From NCBI GenBank assembly GCA_030550295.1, contig JAUQPQ010000049.1, positions 1 to 11,576 on the forward strand: a DNA stretch of 11,576 bases. Direction: 5' to 3'. The notes beneath the pieces were generated by a model that was given only the letters and a program-made list of their open reading frames with translations, was not told the DNA's origin and made no database searches. Positions 1 to 6,482 of the stretch are shown one piece after another. Position 1 is the first letter of the stretch. Each line of letters opens with the position of its first letter. The stretch is from Chloroflexota bacterium (GTDB lineage: Bacteria; Chloroflexota; Dehalococcoidia; SM23-28-2; HRBIN24). The position numbers and the translations under genes are program-made.

Positions 1-1604
1 CGATAGTCGAGCAAGCGTTGGCCCTTGGGGCCGAATCGCTGGCCGTGTGTTTCCTCTTCTCCTTCCTCTACCCCCAACATGAACGTTTGGTGGCAGAGGC
101 AGCCCGCGCAAAGGGCCTAACTGTCTCCGCCTCCCACGAGGTACTGCCCGAACACCGAGAATATGAGCGCGCATCTACAACGGTGATCAACGCCTACGTC
201 CAGCCAGTGGTAGGCCGCTATCTGCGCTCCCTCCAGGATGCGCTAAAGGGAGTAGGTATAGAAAGGCTGGTGATCATGTCCTCGGCAGGCGGAGTAATGG
301 GAGTGGACGAGGCCACCCACTTGGCTGTGCGCATGGTAGCCTCTGGCCCCGCCGCCGGCGTTGTAGGGGCCCTCTGGACAGCTCAAAGGGCGCAAATTGA
401 CCAGATCATCACTTTAGACATGGGAGGCACCTCCACCGACGTAGCCCTCTGCCCAGGGGAGATACGCTACCGCGATGAGACATTAGTAGGGGGGATGCCC
501 TTAAGGGGCAGCACCGTTGACGTGGTCTCGGTAGGCGCAGGGGGTGGGTCTCTGGCCCGTCTAGATGAAGGAGGTGCCCTAAGGGTAGGCCCAGAAAGCT
601 CCGGGGCTGATCCTGGCCCTGCCTGCTATGGCCGCTCCATGGCCCCCACTGTTACCGACGCCCACCTGGCCTTAGGCCACATCTCCCCTGCCCATTTCCT
701 CGGTGGAAGGATGACCATCTACCCGCAACGGGCCCAAGAGAGCATAAGGCCCATAGCCTGGGCCTTCAAGGGCAGCATCGAAAGGGCATCGGCAGCCATA
801 CTTCAGGTGGCTGAGGCTGCAATGGAGAAGGCCTTACGCCTCGTCTCCGTCCAGCGGGGTTATAGGCCCAAAGACTTCGCTCTGGTAGCCTTTGGCGGGG
901 CAGGGCCCCTTCACGCCTGTCGCCTCGCTCAGGCCCTGGGGATGCGCAGGGTGCTAATACCACGCCATCCTGGCGTCCTATCTGCCCTGGGGATGGCGGT
1001 GGCCGGCCCCACAAAAGAGGTGCGGACGGCCGTCCCCCTCCTCGTGCCCCCCAACGAGCCCGAAAGACATGACGAGGTGGCCCGCATATTGCAGGAACGC
1101 CTTGCCCACTTGGAACAGGAAGGGAAACGGTCACTACAATTACAAGGCTTCCGCCTAGATGGAATCCAGGCCCAGGCCATAGTAGACCTGCGGTACGAAG
1201 CACAATCGTACGAGCTGGAGGTGCCAGTGGAAAATGTTCACCCCTCCCACTTCCTGCCCCGCTTTCACGACTTGCACCATCGCCGCTACGCCCATAGCGA
1301 TCCCGATCGCTCTGTGGAAGTAGTCAACCTACGTTTGCGTCTTTCCCTGCCAGGGCCTGATGTCACTTTGCCCACGCTACCTTCAGGGGACGAGAGCCCC
1401 TCCCAGGCCCACATAGGATGGGGTAGCCTGTGGGATGGCCGTCTTCTAATTGCTCCTATCTACCTTCGAGACAGGCTGGAAGCATACGATTACCTAAGAG
1501 GGCCCGCCTTAGTGGCCCAGATGGACGCCACCACCCTTATCCCCCCAGGATGGGAAGGACGGGTAGACCCTTACGGGAATCTCCACCTACAATGGGCCCC
1601 GTGA
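1..1604 (+). CDS. hyuA: Hydantoinase/oxoprolinase subunit A (HyuA family), 5' end cut by window edge
   Basis: This is the ATP-binding subunit of an ATP-dependent hydantoinase / 5-oxoprolinase / acetone-carboxylase-type enzyme, a cytoplasmic partner of HyuB that opens cyclic amides or activates its substrate with ATP. The frame is open from base 3, so the gene begins upstream. About 533 residues are visible against a usual length near 680-700, so roughly the first 150 are missing. Visible family motifs are LDMGGTSTDVALC (bases 414-452, actin-fold phosphate loop), SAGGVMG, VASGPAAGVVGA just upstream, VGAGGGSLARLD (531-566), ESSGADPGPACYG, AFGGAGPLHAC (about 888-920) and IPRHPGVLSALGMAVAGP. The C-terminal domain is complete and ends in QWAP. 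Its TGA overlaps the ATG of the next gene by one base, suggesting translational coupling. The substrate cannot be told from sequence. The family call is firm; the exact enzyme is not. Confidence 0.93.
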   Translation, partial: IVEQALALGAESLAVCFLFSFLYPQHERLVAEAARAKGLTVSASHEVLPEHREYERASTTVINAYVQPVVGRYLRSLQDALKGVGIERLVIMSSAGGVMGVDEATHLAVRMVASGPAAGVVGALWTAQRAQIDQIITLDMGGTSTDVALCPGEIRYRDETLVGGMPLRGSTVDVVSVGAGGGSLARLDEGGALRVGPESSGADPGPACYGRSMAPTVTDAHLALGHISPAHFLGGRMTIYPQRAQESIRPIAWAFKGSIERASAAILQVAEAAMEKALRLVSVQRGYRPKDFALVAFGGAGPLHACRLAQALGMRRVLIPRHPGVLSALGMAVAGPTKEVRTAVPLLVPPNEPERHDEVARILQERLAHLEQEGKRSLQLQGFRLDGIQAQAIVDLRYEAQSYELEVPVENVHPSHFLPRFHDLHHRRYAHSDPDRSVEVVNLRLRLSLPGPDVTLPTLPSGDESPSQAHIGWGSLWDGRLLIAPIYLRDRLEAYDYLRGPALVAQMDATTLIPPGWEGRVDPYGNLHLQWAP

Positions 1605-2443
1605 TGGGTAGGGCCCTAATGATTGTAGCTACCATAGCCCTCCTCGCAGCCTGCCGGGGTGAGAATGCCAAGGGAGCTTCCCGGCTGGCCCAAGAGTCGC
1701 TGGCCAATATGCTTAGCCTCAGGTCATACCGCCTGGAGATGGAGATGGATGGGCGTCCCATAGGGGCCATGGAGTTCCTTATCCCTGCCCGTTACCGTTT
1801 CGTCACCCCTGTAGACCTTACAAGAGAGGGATCGGGCGTGGTGGAGACGGTGTGGGCTGTTGACTTTTTGTATTATCGACGCTGCAAGCGGGAAAAAGAG
1901 GAGTGTGAGCCCTGGCAAAAACAATTTCCCACTCCCATTCCCATTGGCAGGCCAGACTCAATGTCCGTATACGTCCCTGGCTGGCCTCTCACCTTTCTAG
2001 AAATGGCCCAGGGCCTTCAGCGGGAGAGCGAGACGCAACTCAACGGCAAAGAGGTGACCGTCCTAAAAGGCCAAATAAACCACGTGCGTGCCTTTCTGGA
2101 GAACTATAGGCGCGCTTATGCCCGGGTGGGCCGCGATAACCTAGGAGAAGAGTGCACCCAGGGTCCATCTGGGGAAAAGGAGTGCCGTCCTATCACTCTG
2201 GAGACCCTCCTAGAGCGACAAAAGGACTCCATCAGCTACTACGATGCCCATCCCGCCACCATCTGGGCCTGGATCGGCGCAAAGGACGGCCTATTGTATA
2301 TGTTGCGCCTACAAATACCTCCCTTCCAGAACCAAGGCCAAGGGACAACGGTAGCTGCCCGTTTCCTAGGCTTTAACGAGGTGGTGGTAGACATCCCAGT
2401 GGTATTCCCAACCACTACCACCTCGCCCACCCCTACGCCTTGA
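1604..2443 (+). CDS. Putative lipoprotein, 279 residues, no recognised family
   Basis: The first residues form a lipoprotein signal: a short n-region (MGR), a hydrophobic stretch and a lipobox LAAC with Cys17, followed by an Arg/Gly/Glu/Asn-rich linker. The mature protein would be lipid-anchored outside the cytoplasmic membrane. The early mature part (MLSLRSYRLEMEMDG, then MEFLIPARYRF) resembles the first strands of LolA/LppX-like half-barrel lipoproteins; this is a weak similarity by eye. Four further cysteines come as two close pairs, Cys94/Cys101 and Cys184/Cys194, and could form disulfides. The protein ends in a Thr/Ser/Pro-rich tail (TTTTSPTPTP). I chose ATG 1604 because it overlaps the HyuA stop (TGATG) and puts the lipobox at a normal distance. 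GTG 1601 and ATG 1592 are in-frame alternatives. It may be co-transcribed with hyuA, but nothing ties its function to hydantoin metabolism. Its 3' end overlaps the convergent gene by 11 bases. Confidence 0.8.
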   Translation: MGRALMIVATIALLAACRGENAKGASRLAQESLANMLSLRSYRLEMEMDGRPIGAMEFLIPARYRFVTPVDLTREGSGVVETVWAVDFLYYRRCKREKEECEPWQKQFPTPIPIGRPDSMSVYVPGWPLTFLEMAQGLQRESETQLNGKEVTVLKGQINHVRAFLENYRRAYARVGRDNLGEECTQGPSGEKECRPITLETLLERQKDSISYYDAHPATIWAWIGAKDGLLYMLRLQIPPFQNQGQGTTVAARFLGFNEVVVDIPVVFPTTTTSPTPTP

Positions 2444-3038
2444 ACTTCACCCCTTGACACTGGGTAATGATGCCATTGTACAAGAAGTGAATCTGGCGAA
2501 GGGTGGCCTCCATATCGAATTCGGTGAGGGCAGAGATGCCGTCCCTAGGGATCACCAGCTTGAGCCACCTTAAGGCAGCGCTCCCAGCGGTGTGGAGGAC
2601 GCATATATTGGCTACCGTCCCCACTATCACCAGGGTATCGATGCCGCGCACCCGCAGGTCGTGGTCCAGGGTGGTACCGTAGAAGCCATCGTAGCGTCTC
2701 TTTGGATATATCAGGTCGCCCGGTTGGGGGGCCAGTTCTGGCACCACCTCCCAACCCCAGGTACCCACTAAACAGTGTTCGCCCCAAATAGGGAATTCGG
2801 GGTCATGGGGGAGGTGAGAGTCCTGGGTATAAGCCACCACCGCCCCAGCAGCCCTCGCCCGCTCCAGAAGGCCTTTTATGGTTGGGATGGTAACCGCCGC
2901 TGTGGGAACCACCAGCTTTCCCCCCTCCTTCACAAAATCGTTCTGCATGTCCACTACCAAGACGCAGGTGCGCTGGGGATCAAGAGAAACTTCCTGGCTC
3001 ACATCATAGGGAGGTACAGGGATCATCCGTTGGGTCAT
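2433..3038 (-). CDS. Cysteine hydrolase, isochorismatase/nicotinamidase superfamily
   Basis: A 201-residue single-domain cytoplasmic hydrolase. The catalytic triad of the superfamily is visible: Asp30 in VVDMQNDF, Lys113 in YPKRRYDGFYGT and nucleophile Cys146 in VGTVANICVLHTA. The stretch TQDSHLPHDPEF...WGEHCL keeps Asp73, His75 and His88, which match the metal ligands of nicotinamidases. Members cleave amide or carbamoyl bonds (nicotinamide, N-carbamoylsarcosine, ureidoacrylate) or vinyl ethers (isochorismate); motifs alone do not decide among them. Lying between hyuA and hyuB makes an N-carbamoyl amino acid amidase (carbamoylsarcosine amidase-like) a reasonable guess, since such an enzyme acts after ring opening of N-methylhydantoin. 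The gene runs opposite to both hyu genes, overlaps the lipoprotein gene tail to tail, and is divergent from hyuB across 64 bases. The start is supported by a GGGGGTGA ribosome binding site six bases upstream. Confidence 0.9.
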   Translation of the reverse strand: MTQRMIPVPPYDVSQEVSLDPQRTCVLVVDMQNDFVKEGGKLVVPTAAVTIPTIKGLLERARAAGAVVAYTQDSHLPHDPEFPIWGEHCLVGTWGWEVVPELAPQPGDLIYPKRRYDGFYGTTLDHDLRVRGIDTLVIVGTVANICVLHTAGSAALRWLKLVIPRDGISALTEFDMEATLRQIHFLYNGIITQCQGVKFKA

Positions 3039-3044
3039 CTCTAC

Positions 3045-3052
3045 TCACCCCC
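3045..3052 (-). promoter_or_regulatory. Ribosome binding site of the cysteine hydrolase gene
   Basis: Read on the minus strand this is GGGGGTGA, matching the GGAGGTGA consensus at seven of eight positions, and it lies six bases before the ATG at 3038. It supports that start over Met5. The remaining part of the 64-base divergent gap up to hyuB shows no convincing -35/-10 pair on either strand. Confidence 0.6.
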
Positions 3053-3102
3053 ACCTAATTTTGCTACAAGAGCCTTATCCCTGAACACAGGTCTCCTATA
3101 TC

Positions 3103-4680
3103 ATGATGACGATGCCCTATAGAGCCGACCCGGCAGAGCTTTCTGTGGCCAACGCCCTTTTGGCCTCCATAGCTGAAGAGATGGGGGCCGTCTTGGGACG
3201 AACTGCCCTTTCCCCCAACATCAAGGAGCGACGGGATTACTCGTGTGCGGTCTTTGATAGACATGGCGCCCTGGTGGCACAAGCAGCCCATATACCTGTC
3301 CATCTAGGCGCCATGCCCGAGGCGGTGAGGGCGGCCCTTCCCCTTGCCCCCTTCCGCCCTGGCGACCTGATAGTCCTTAACGACCCATATCTGGGGGGCA
3401 CCCACCTGCCAGACATTACCATGGTCTCACCCGTCTTCGCGGGGCAGCGGCTGATCGGGTTTGTGGCATCGCGTGCCCACCATGCCGACGTTGGTGGTAT
3501 GGCCCCTGGCTCTATGCCTCTGGCGAAGGAGATCTGGCAAGAGGGGATTGTGATACCCCCTGTAAGGCTAGTTGCAGCTGGCCGGCTGCAGAGGGACGTT
3601 CTGTCCTTCATCCTACGCAATGTGCGCACCCCCCAAGAGCGGATGGGCGACCTCCAGGCCCAGATAGCTGCCCAGAAAGTGGGAGAGGCCCGGTTCCTCC
3701 AGCTATCTCAACGCCTGGGCTGGCGTCGCCTCGCCTCCCTAATGACTGCCCTCCAGGACTACTCTGAGCGCCTAACCAGGGCAGCTATTGCCCGCATCCC
3801 TGATGGTCGCTATTCCTTTGAGGACTTTTTAGACGACGACGGTATTAGCACAGAGCCATTGCCCATAAGGGTGACTGTAGAAGTGAAAGGGGACCATATG
3901 CTGGTGGACTTTACAGGCTCTTCCCCACAGCGGGCCTCCCCCATCAACGCCGTCGCTGCTGTGACTCGATCTGCCGTATACTACGTGATCCGCTGCCTCC
4001 TGGACGAGGCGGTCCCTGCCAACGATGGATGCTTCAGGCCTGTCTCCATCTGCTTACCTGAGGGCACCATAGTGAACGCCTCCTTCCCATGCGCCGTATC
4101 AGCCGGCAACGTGGAGACGTCCCAAAGGATCGTCGACGTTGTCCTCGGGGCGCTAGCCCAGGCCCTGCCAGGCCTTATACCAGCTGCCAGTCAAGGGACG
4201 ATGAACAATGTGGCCATGGGAGGTTGGGACCCAGAGAGAGGTCGCCCCTTTACCTACTACGAGACCATCGGTGGGGGAGCTGGGGCTGGACCCCTAGGCC
4301 CTGGCCTCGATGCCGTCCACACCCACATGACCAACACCATGAACACACCCGTAGAGGCGCTGGAGATGGCCTACCCCCTTCGCGTGATGGAATACCGTGT
4401 CCGCAGGGGTTCAGGCGGGGAAGGGCAGCACCGTGGGGGCGACGGCATAGTTCGCACATACAGGTTCCTATGCCCCACCATTGTCACCATTATCAGCGAG
4501 AGGAGACGCTTTCCCCCTTGGGGCCTGCAGGGAGGAAAACCGGGGCTTGCGGGCCGCAACTTTCTTGTAAGGGCCAGCGGCCAACAGGTCGTCCTCCCCT
4601 CTAAGTGCCAGATCGAGGCCCAGGCCCAAGACTCCCTTACTATCGAGACCCCTGGTGGCGGCGGATGGGGCCCTCTTTGA
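3103..4680 (+). CDS. hyuB: Hydantoinase/oxoprolinase subunit B (HyuB family)
   Basis: A complete 525-residue HyuB-type subunit, normal for a family of about 510-590. It is the catalytic partner of HyuA in ATP-dependent hydantoinases (such as N-methylhydantoinase), 5-oxoprolinases and related carboxylases. Motifs in order: SPNIKERRDYSCAVFD (about 37-52), LVAQAAHIPVHLGAMP (57-72), a conserved block LNDPYLGGTHLPDITMVSPVF (92-112), SRAHHADVGG (123-132), GSMPLAKEIWQEG (136-148), GSSPQRASPINAVAAVTRS in the middle, ETIGGGAGAG (bases about 4258-4287), HMTNTMNTPVEALE, and the usual Gly-rich end TPGGGGWG. Metal-binding His/Asp residues in the NDPY...GGTH and HHAD blocks are retained. Three ATGs cluster at the start (3103, 3106, 3112) with only a weak AGG upstream, so the exact start is uncertain. 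It is on the same strand as hyuA but separated from it by two other genes, one antisense. Confidence 0.93.
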   Translation: MMTMPYRADPAELSVANALLASIAEEMGAVLGRTALSPNIKERRDYSCAVFDRHGALVAQAAHIPVHLGAMPEAVRAALPLAPFRPGDLIVLNDPYLGGTHLPDITMVSPVFAGQRLIGFVASRAHHADVGGMAPGSMPLAKEIWQEGIVIPPVRLVAAGRLQRDVLSFILRNVRTPQERMGDLQAQIAAQKVGEARFLQLSQRLGWRRLASLMTALQDYSERLTRAAIARIPDGRYSFEDFLDDDGISTEPLPIRVTVEVKGDHMLVDFTGSSPQRASPINAVAAVTRSAVYYVIRCLLDEAVPANDGCFRPVSICLPEGTIVNASFPCAVSAGNVETSQRIVDVVLGALAQALPGLIPAASQGTMNNVAMGGWDPERGRPFTYYETIGGGAGAGPLGPGLDAVHTHMTNTMNTPVEALEMAYPLRVMEYRVRRGSGGEGQHRGGDGIVRTYRFLCPTIVTIISERRRFPPWGLQGGKPGLAGRNFLVRASGQQVVLPSKCQIEAQAQDSLTIETPGGGGWGPL

Positions 4681-4693
4681 CCTTTGTTTTACC

Positions 4694-5110
4694 ATGAGCA
4701 TACAATCATCGGCGATGGGGAGAACGACGTCTCAGGGTCCACCTCCCAACCCGGACGATACTTTAGCCCTCGCTGTATCCCAATTCAATTCCTGGCGCTT
4801 CTGGGACTGCCATGAGACTTTAGAAGAGATATGGCGTCGGGAGGGAGGGCAAGCGGCGCACTTCTATAAGGGGCTCATTAAGGCTGCGGCGGGCCTCCAC
4901 CACCTCCTGCGCAAAAACGATCGGGGCGCCTCTATAGTCTTGCAGGGGGCCATCGATGCCCTGACACCCTTTCGCCCCCACCATTTGGGTCTAGATGTAG
5001 AAGGGCTCGTTTGTGGTCTGGAGAAGTGCCTCGAGATGGCCACTGGGAGGCAGCCCTTGGACCTTTCCTTAATTCCACATATTAGGAGGGCAGATGCAGG
5101 TCCAGCTTAG
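4694..5110 (+). CDS. DUF309 family protein, 138 residues
   Basis: A small, probably cytoplasmic, mostly helical protein that matches DUF309 by its hallmark motif: FNSWRFWDCHETLEEIWR (about residues 31-48, with invariant His40, Glu41, Trp47), then FYKGLIKAAAGLHHL (57-71), then N-x-x-GA and a second helix with LVCGLEKCLE. Biochemical function of the family is unknown; the paired His/Glu motif suggests a metal or ligand site, which is inference. ATG 4694 lies 13 bases after the hyuB stop. The frame is open further upstream (an ATG at 4655 inside hyuB) and ATG 4715 is also possible; no strong ribosome binding site decides among them. The first 25 or so residues are low-complexity and outside the conserved domain, so a later start is plausible. 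Its 3' end overlaps the next gene by 17 bases, which points to a shared transcript with the hydrolase and dut. Confidence 0.85.
   Translation: MSIQSSAMGRTTSQGPPPNPDDTLALAVSQFNSWRFWDCHETLEEIWRREGGQAAHFYKGLIKAAAGLHHLLRKNDRGASIVLQGAIDALTPFRPHHLGLDVEGLVCGLEKCLEMATGRQPLDLSLIPHIRRADAGPA
5084..5090 (+). promoter_or_regulatory. Strong ribosome binding site of the alpha/beta hydrolase gene
   Basis: AGGAGGG lies inside the end of the DUF309 gene, three bases before the ATG at 5094. It fixes that start and shows that the hydrolase can be initiated independently although the two genes overlap. Confidence 0.7.
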
Positions 5111-5957
5111 AGAGGGCTTCGTGCAGGTAAGGGACTTACGCCTCCATTACCTCGGTTGGGGGGAGAAAGGCCCTCCTGTGGTCCTTCACCATGCCACAGG
5201 TTTCCTCGCCTATCTCTGGCAACCTATAGCCCAACTCTTGGCCCACCGGTACCAAGTATTGGCATACGATGCCCGGGGACATGGCGACTCCGACAAGCCT
5301 GAGACTGGATACCAATGGACGGAGCTAGTAGAGGACCTTTTGGCCTTTATCGATGCCATGGGGTGGACACAAGCAGCACTAGTAGGCCACTCCAGTGGCG
5401 GCGCCGCCGCCTTGGCAGCCGCTGCCCTTCGTCCTCAGTTGGTGGTGCGAGTAGTAGCCCTGGAACCGGTCATCTTCCCTCCCGAGATCCCGCAGGACAG
5501 CCGTAGCCACGAGATGGCCGAAATAGCCCGCAAACGTCGCGTCGTATGGCCCAGCCGTCAGGAGCTGATGGAAGCGTATCGCCAGCGGGCCGCCTTCGCC
5601 CGCTGGGACGAAGAGGTGCTGCGCCTGTACGTCGAGCACGGGACGTTCCAGCGTCCCGACGGCCAGATAGAGTTGAAGATGCCAGGTCATCTTGAGGCCT
5701 TGGTATACGAGGGCGGGGTAGCGTTGGACACCTGGGCCCTGCTGCCCCAAGTGAGGTGCCCAGTGCTCGTGGTGCGTGGGGGGGAAGCGGACTCCCCCCT
5801 GTACAAGGCAGCAGAGCTGGTCACGTCCCGCCTGGCCAACGCTCGGCTGGTCACGGTAAAGGAAGGCTCCCATTTCTTCCCCATGGAGGTGCCCCACCAG
5901 ACCGCCCAGCTTGTCTGGGACTTTCTGGCCGAGGAGCCGCTATGGGCCCCGTCTTAA
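5094..5957 (+). CDS. Alpha/beta-fold hydrolase, 287 residues
   Basis: A typical soluble alpha/beta hydrolase with core and cap. The nucleophile elbow is VGHSSGG with Ser100. The D-x-RGHGDSDKP stretch after strand 4 (59-69) is standard for the epoxide hydrolase / haloperoxidase / esterase branch. The catalytic His is His260 in KEGSHFFPMEVP, and the acid is probably Asp233 (or Glu231) in VVRGGEADSPL. The oxyanion region reads LHHATGF (31-37) where many relatives have HG. Residues about 130-205 form the cap. Having Ser at the elbow argues against haloalkane dehalogenase or Asp-type epoxide hydrolase and for an esterase, lactonase, C-C hydrolase or non-heme peroxidase-like enzyme; the substrate cannot be read. 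The gene overlaps DUF309 upstream by 17 bases and dut downstream by 16 bases, so the three are probably one transcription unit. It ends in LWAPS. Confidence 0.9.
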   Translation: MQVQLREGFVQVRDLRLHYLGWGEKGPPVVLHHATGFLAYLWQPIAQLLAHRYQVLAYDARGHGDSDKPETGYQWTELVEDLLAFIDAMGWTQAALVGHSSGGAAALAAAALRPQLVVRVVALEPVIFPPEIPQDSRSHEMAEIARKRRVVWPSRQELMEAYRQRAAFARWDEEVLRLYVEHGTFQRPDGQIELKMPGHLEALVYEGGVALDTWALLPQVRCPVLVVRGGEADSPLYKAAELVTSRLANARLVTVKEGSHFFPMEVPHQTAQLVWDFLAEEPLWAPS

Positions 5958-6376
5958 AGGTGAAGATTTTACGCCCAGGGGCCCACCTGCCCACCAGGGG
6001 AAGCCCAGACGCCAGTGGGCTAGACCTGTACGCCTGCCTGGAATGGGGGGAGATGGTTATAGGCTCTCGTCCCGTGTTGGTCCCTACTGGCATAGCCATC
6101 GAGCTGCCCGAAGGCTATGAAGCCCAGGTGCGTCCACGCTCTGGGCTCTCCCTCAAAGGCGTCATGGTAGCCTTTGGCACCATCGATCCCGACTACCGGG
6201 GCGAAGTCCTAGTGACCATGTTCACCCTTCCCCACCTGCCTCCTTACGTGGTGCGTCACGGGGACCGTATCGCCCAGCTAGTAGTGGCACGTCTAGAGAG
6301 TTTGCCAGTAGCGGAGTCTATAGACCTTTCCCCAACACCTAGAGGCCAAAGGGGCCACGGATCCACCGGCCTTTGA
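5942..6376 (+). CDS. dut: dUTPase (deoxyuridine 5'-triphosphate nucleotidohydrolase)
   Basis: Hydrolyses dUTP to dUMP and pyrophosphate, which keeps uracil out of DNA and feeds dTMP synthesis; active as a homotrimer in the cytoplasm. All five family motifs are present in 144 residues: DASGLDLYA (23-31), RPRSGLSLKG (64-73), GTIDPDYRGEV (79-89, with catalytic Asp82 and Tyr85), GDRIAQLVV (107-115) and RGQRGHGSTG (134-143). In motif 5 the usual Phe that stacks on the uracil ring is His139; His is also known at this position in mycobacterial dUTPases, so the enzyme is expected to be active. The chosen ATG lies within the end of the alpha/beta hydrolase gene (16-base overlap) and gives a normal N-terminus (VLKVKILRPGAHLPTRGS). 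The open frame continues far upstream, but that part has no dUTPase similarity. No terminator with a T-run follows on this strand. Confidence 0.96.
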   Translation: MGPVLKVKILRPGAHLPTRGSPDASGLDLYACLEWGEMVIGSRPVLVPTGIAIELPEGYEAQVRPRSGLSLKGVMVAFGTIDPDYRGEVLVTMFTLPHLPPYVVRHGDRIAQLVVARLESLPVAESIDLSPTPRGQRGHGSTGL

Positions 6377-6412
6377 TCCGTCTCAACGCCCTAGAGATGG
6401 TGCAGACTCGGT

Positions 6413-6466
6413 AAAAAAGGGGTGCAGCCGCGGAGTGTCGTCCTTTTTCGCGTCCGCGGCTGCACC
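6413..6466 (-). terminator. Intrinsic terminator of katG
   Basis: GGTGCAGCCGCGGA (6421-6434) and its exact reverse complement (6453-6466) form a perfect 14-bp G+C-rich stem around an 18-base loop. On the minus strand the stem is followed by CC and then six T (6413-6418), the classic Rho-independent layout. The stem begins 16 bases after the katG stop. On the + strand no T-run follows, so it serves katG rather than dut, although the hairpin could slow read-through from dut. Confidence 0.88.
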
Positions 6467-6482
6467 AGGTGCCTAAGGCTGA

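Noticed and set aside
766..1203. 145-codon minus-strand open frame inside hyuA
   Set aside because: Pro/Arg/Gly-rich translation typical of the reverse strand of a G+C-rich gene; hyuA is clearly coding here.
3039..3102. Promoter pair in the divergent gap between the cysteine hydrolase and hyuB
   Set aside because: TTGCTA at 3061 has no acceptable -10 at 16-18 bases, and the minus strand offers nothing better.
5756..5941. N-terminal extension of dUTPase into the alpha/beta hydrolase gene
   Set aside because: The extended part is a shadow of the hydrolase frame with no dUTPase similarity, and ATG 5942 gives the normal family N-terminus.
1592..5952. The same 11 bases ATGGGCCCCGT at two gene junctions (1592-1602 and 5942-5952)
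   Set aside because: Both encode the ends of unrelated proteins (WAP tails) and starts of unrelated genes; no extended similarity around them, so taken as coincidence.
6356..6373. His in place of Phe in dUTPase motif 5 as a sign of an inactive enzyme
   Set aside because: His occupies this position in known active mycobacterial dUTPases, and all other motifs are intact.
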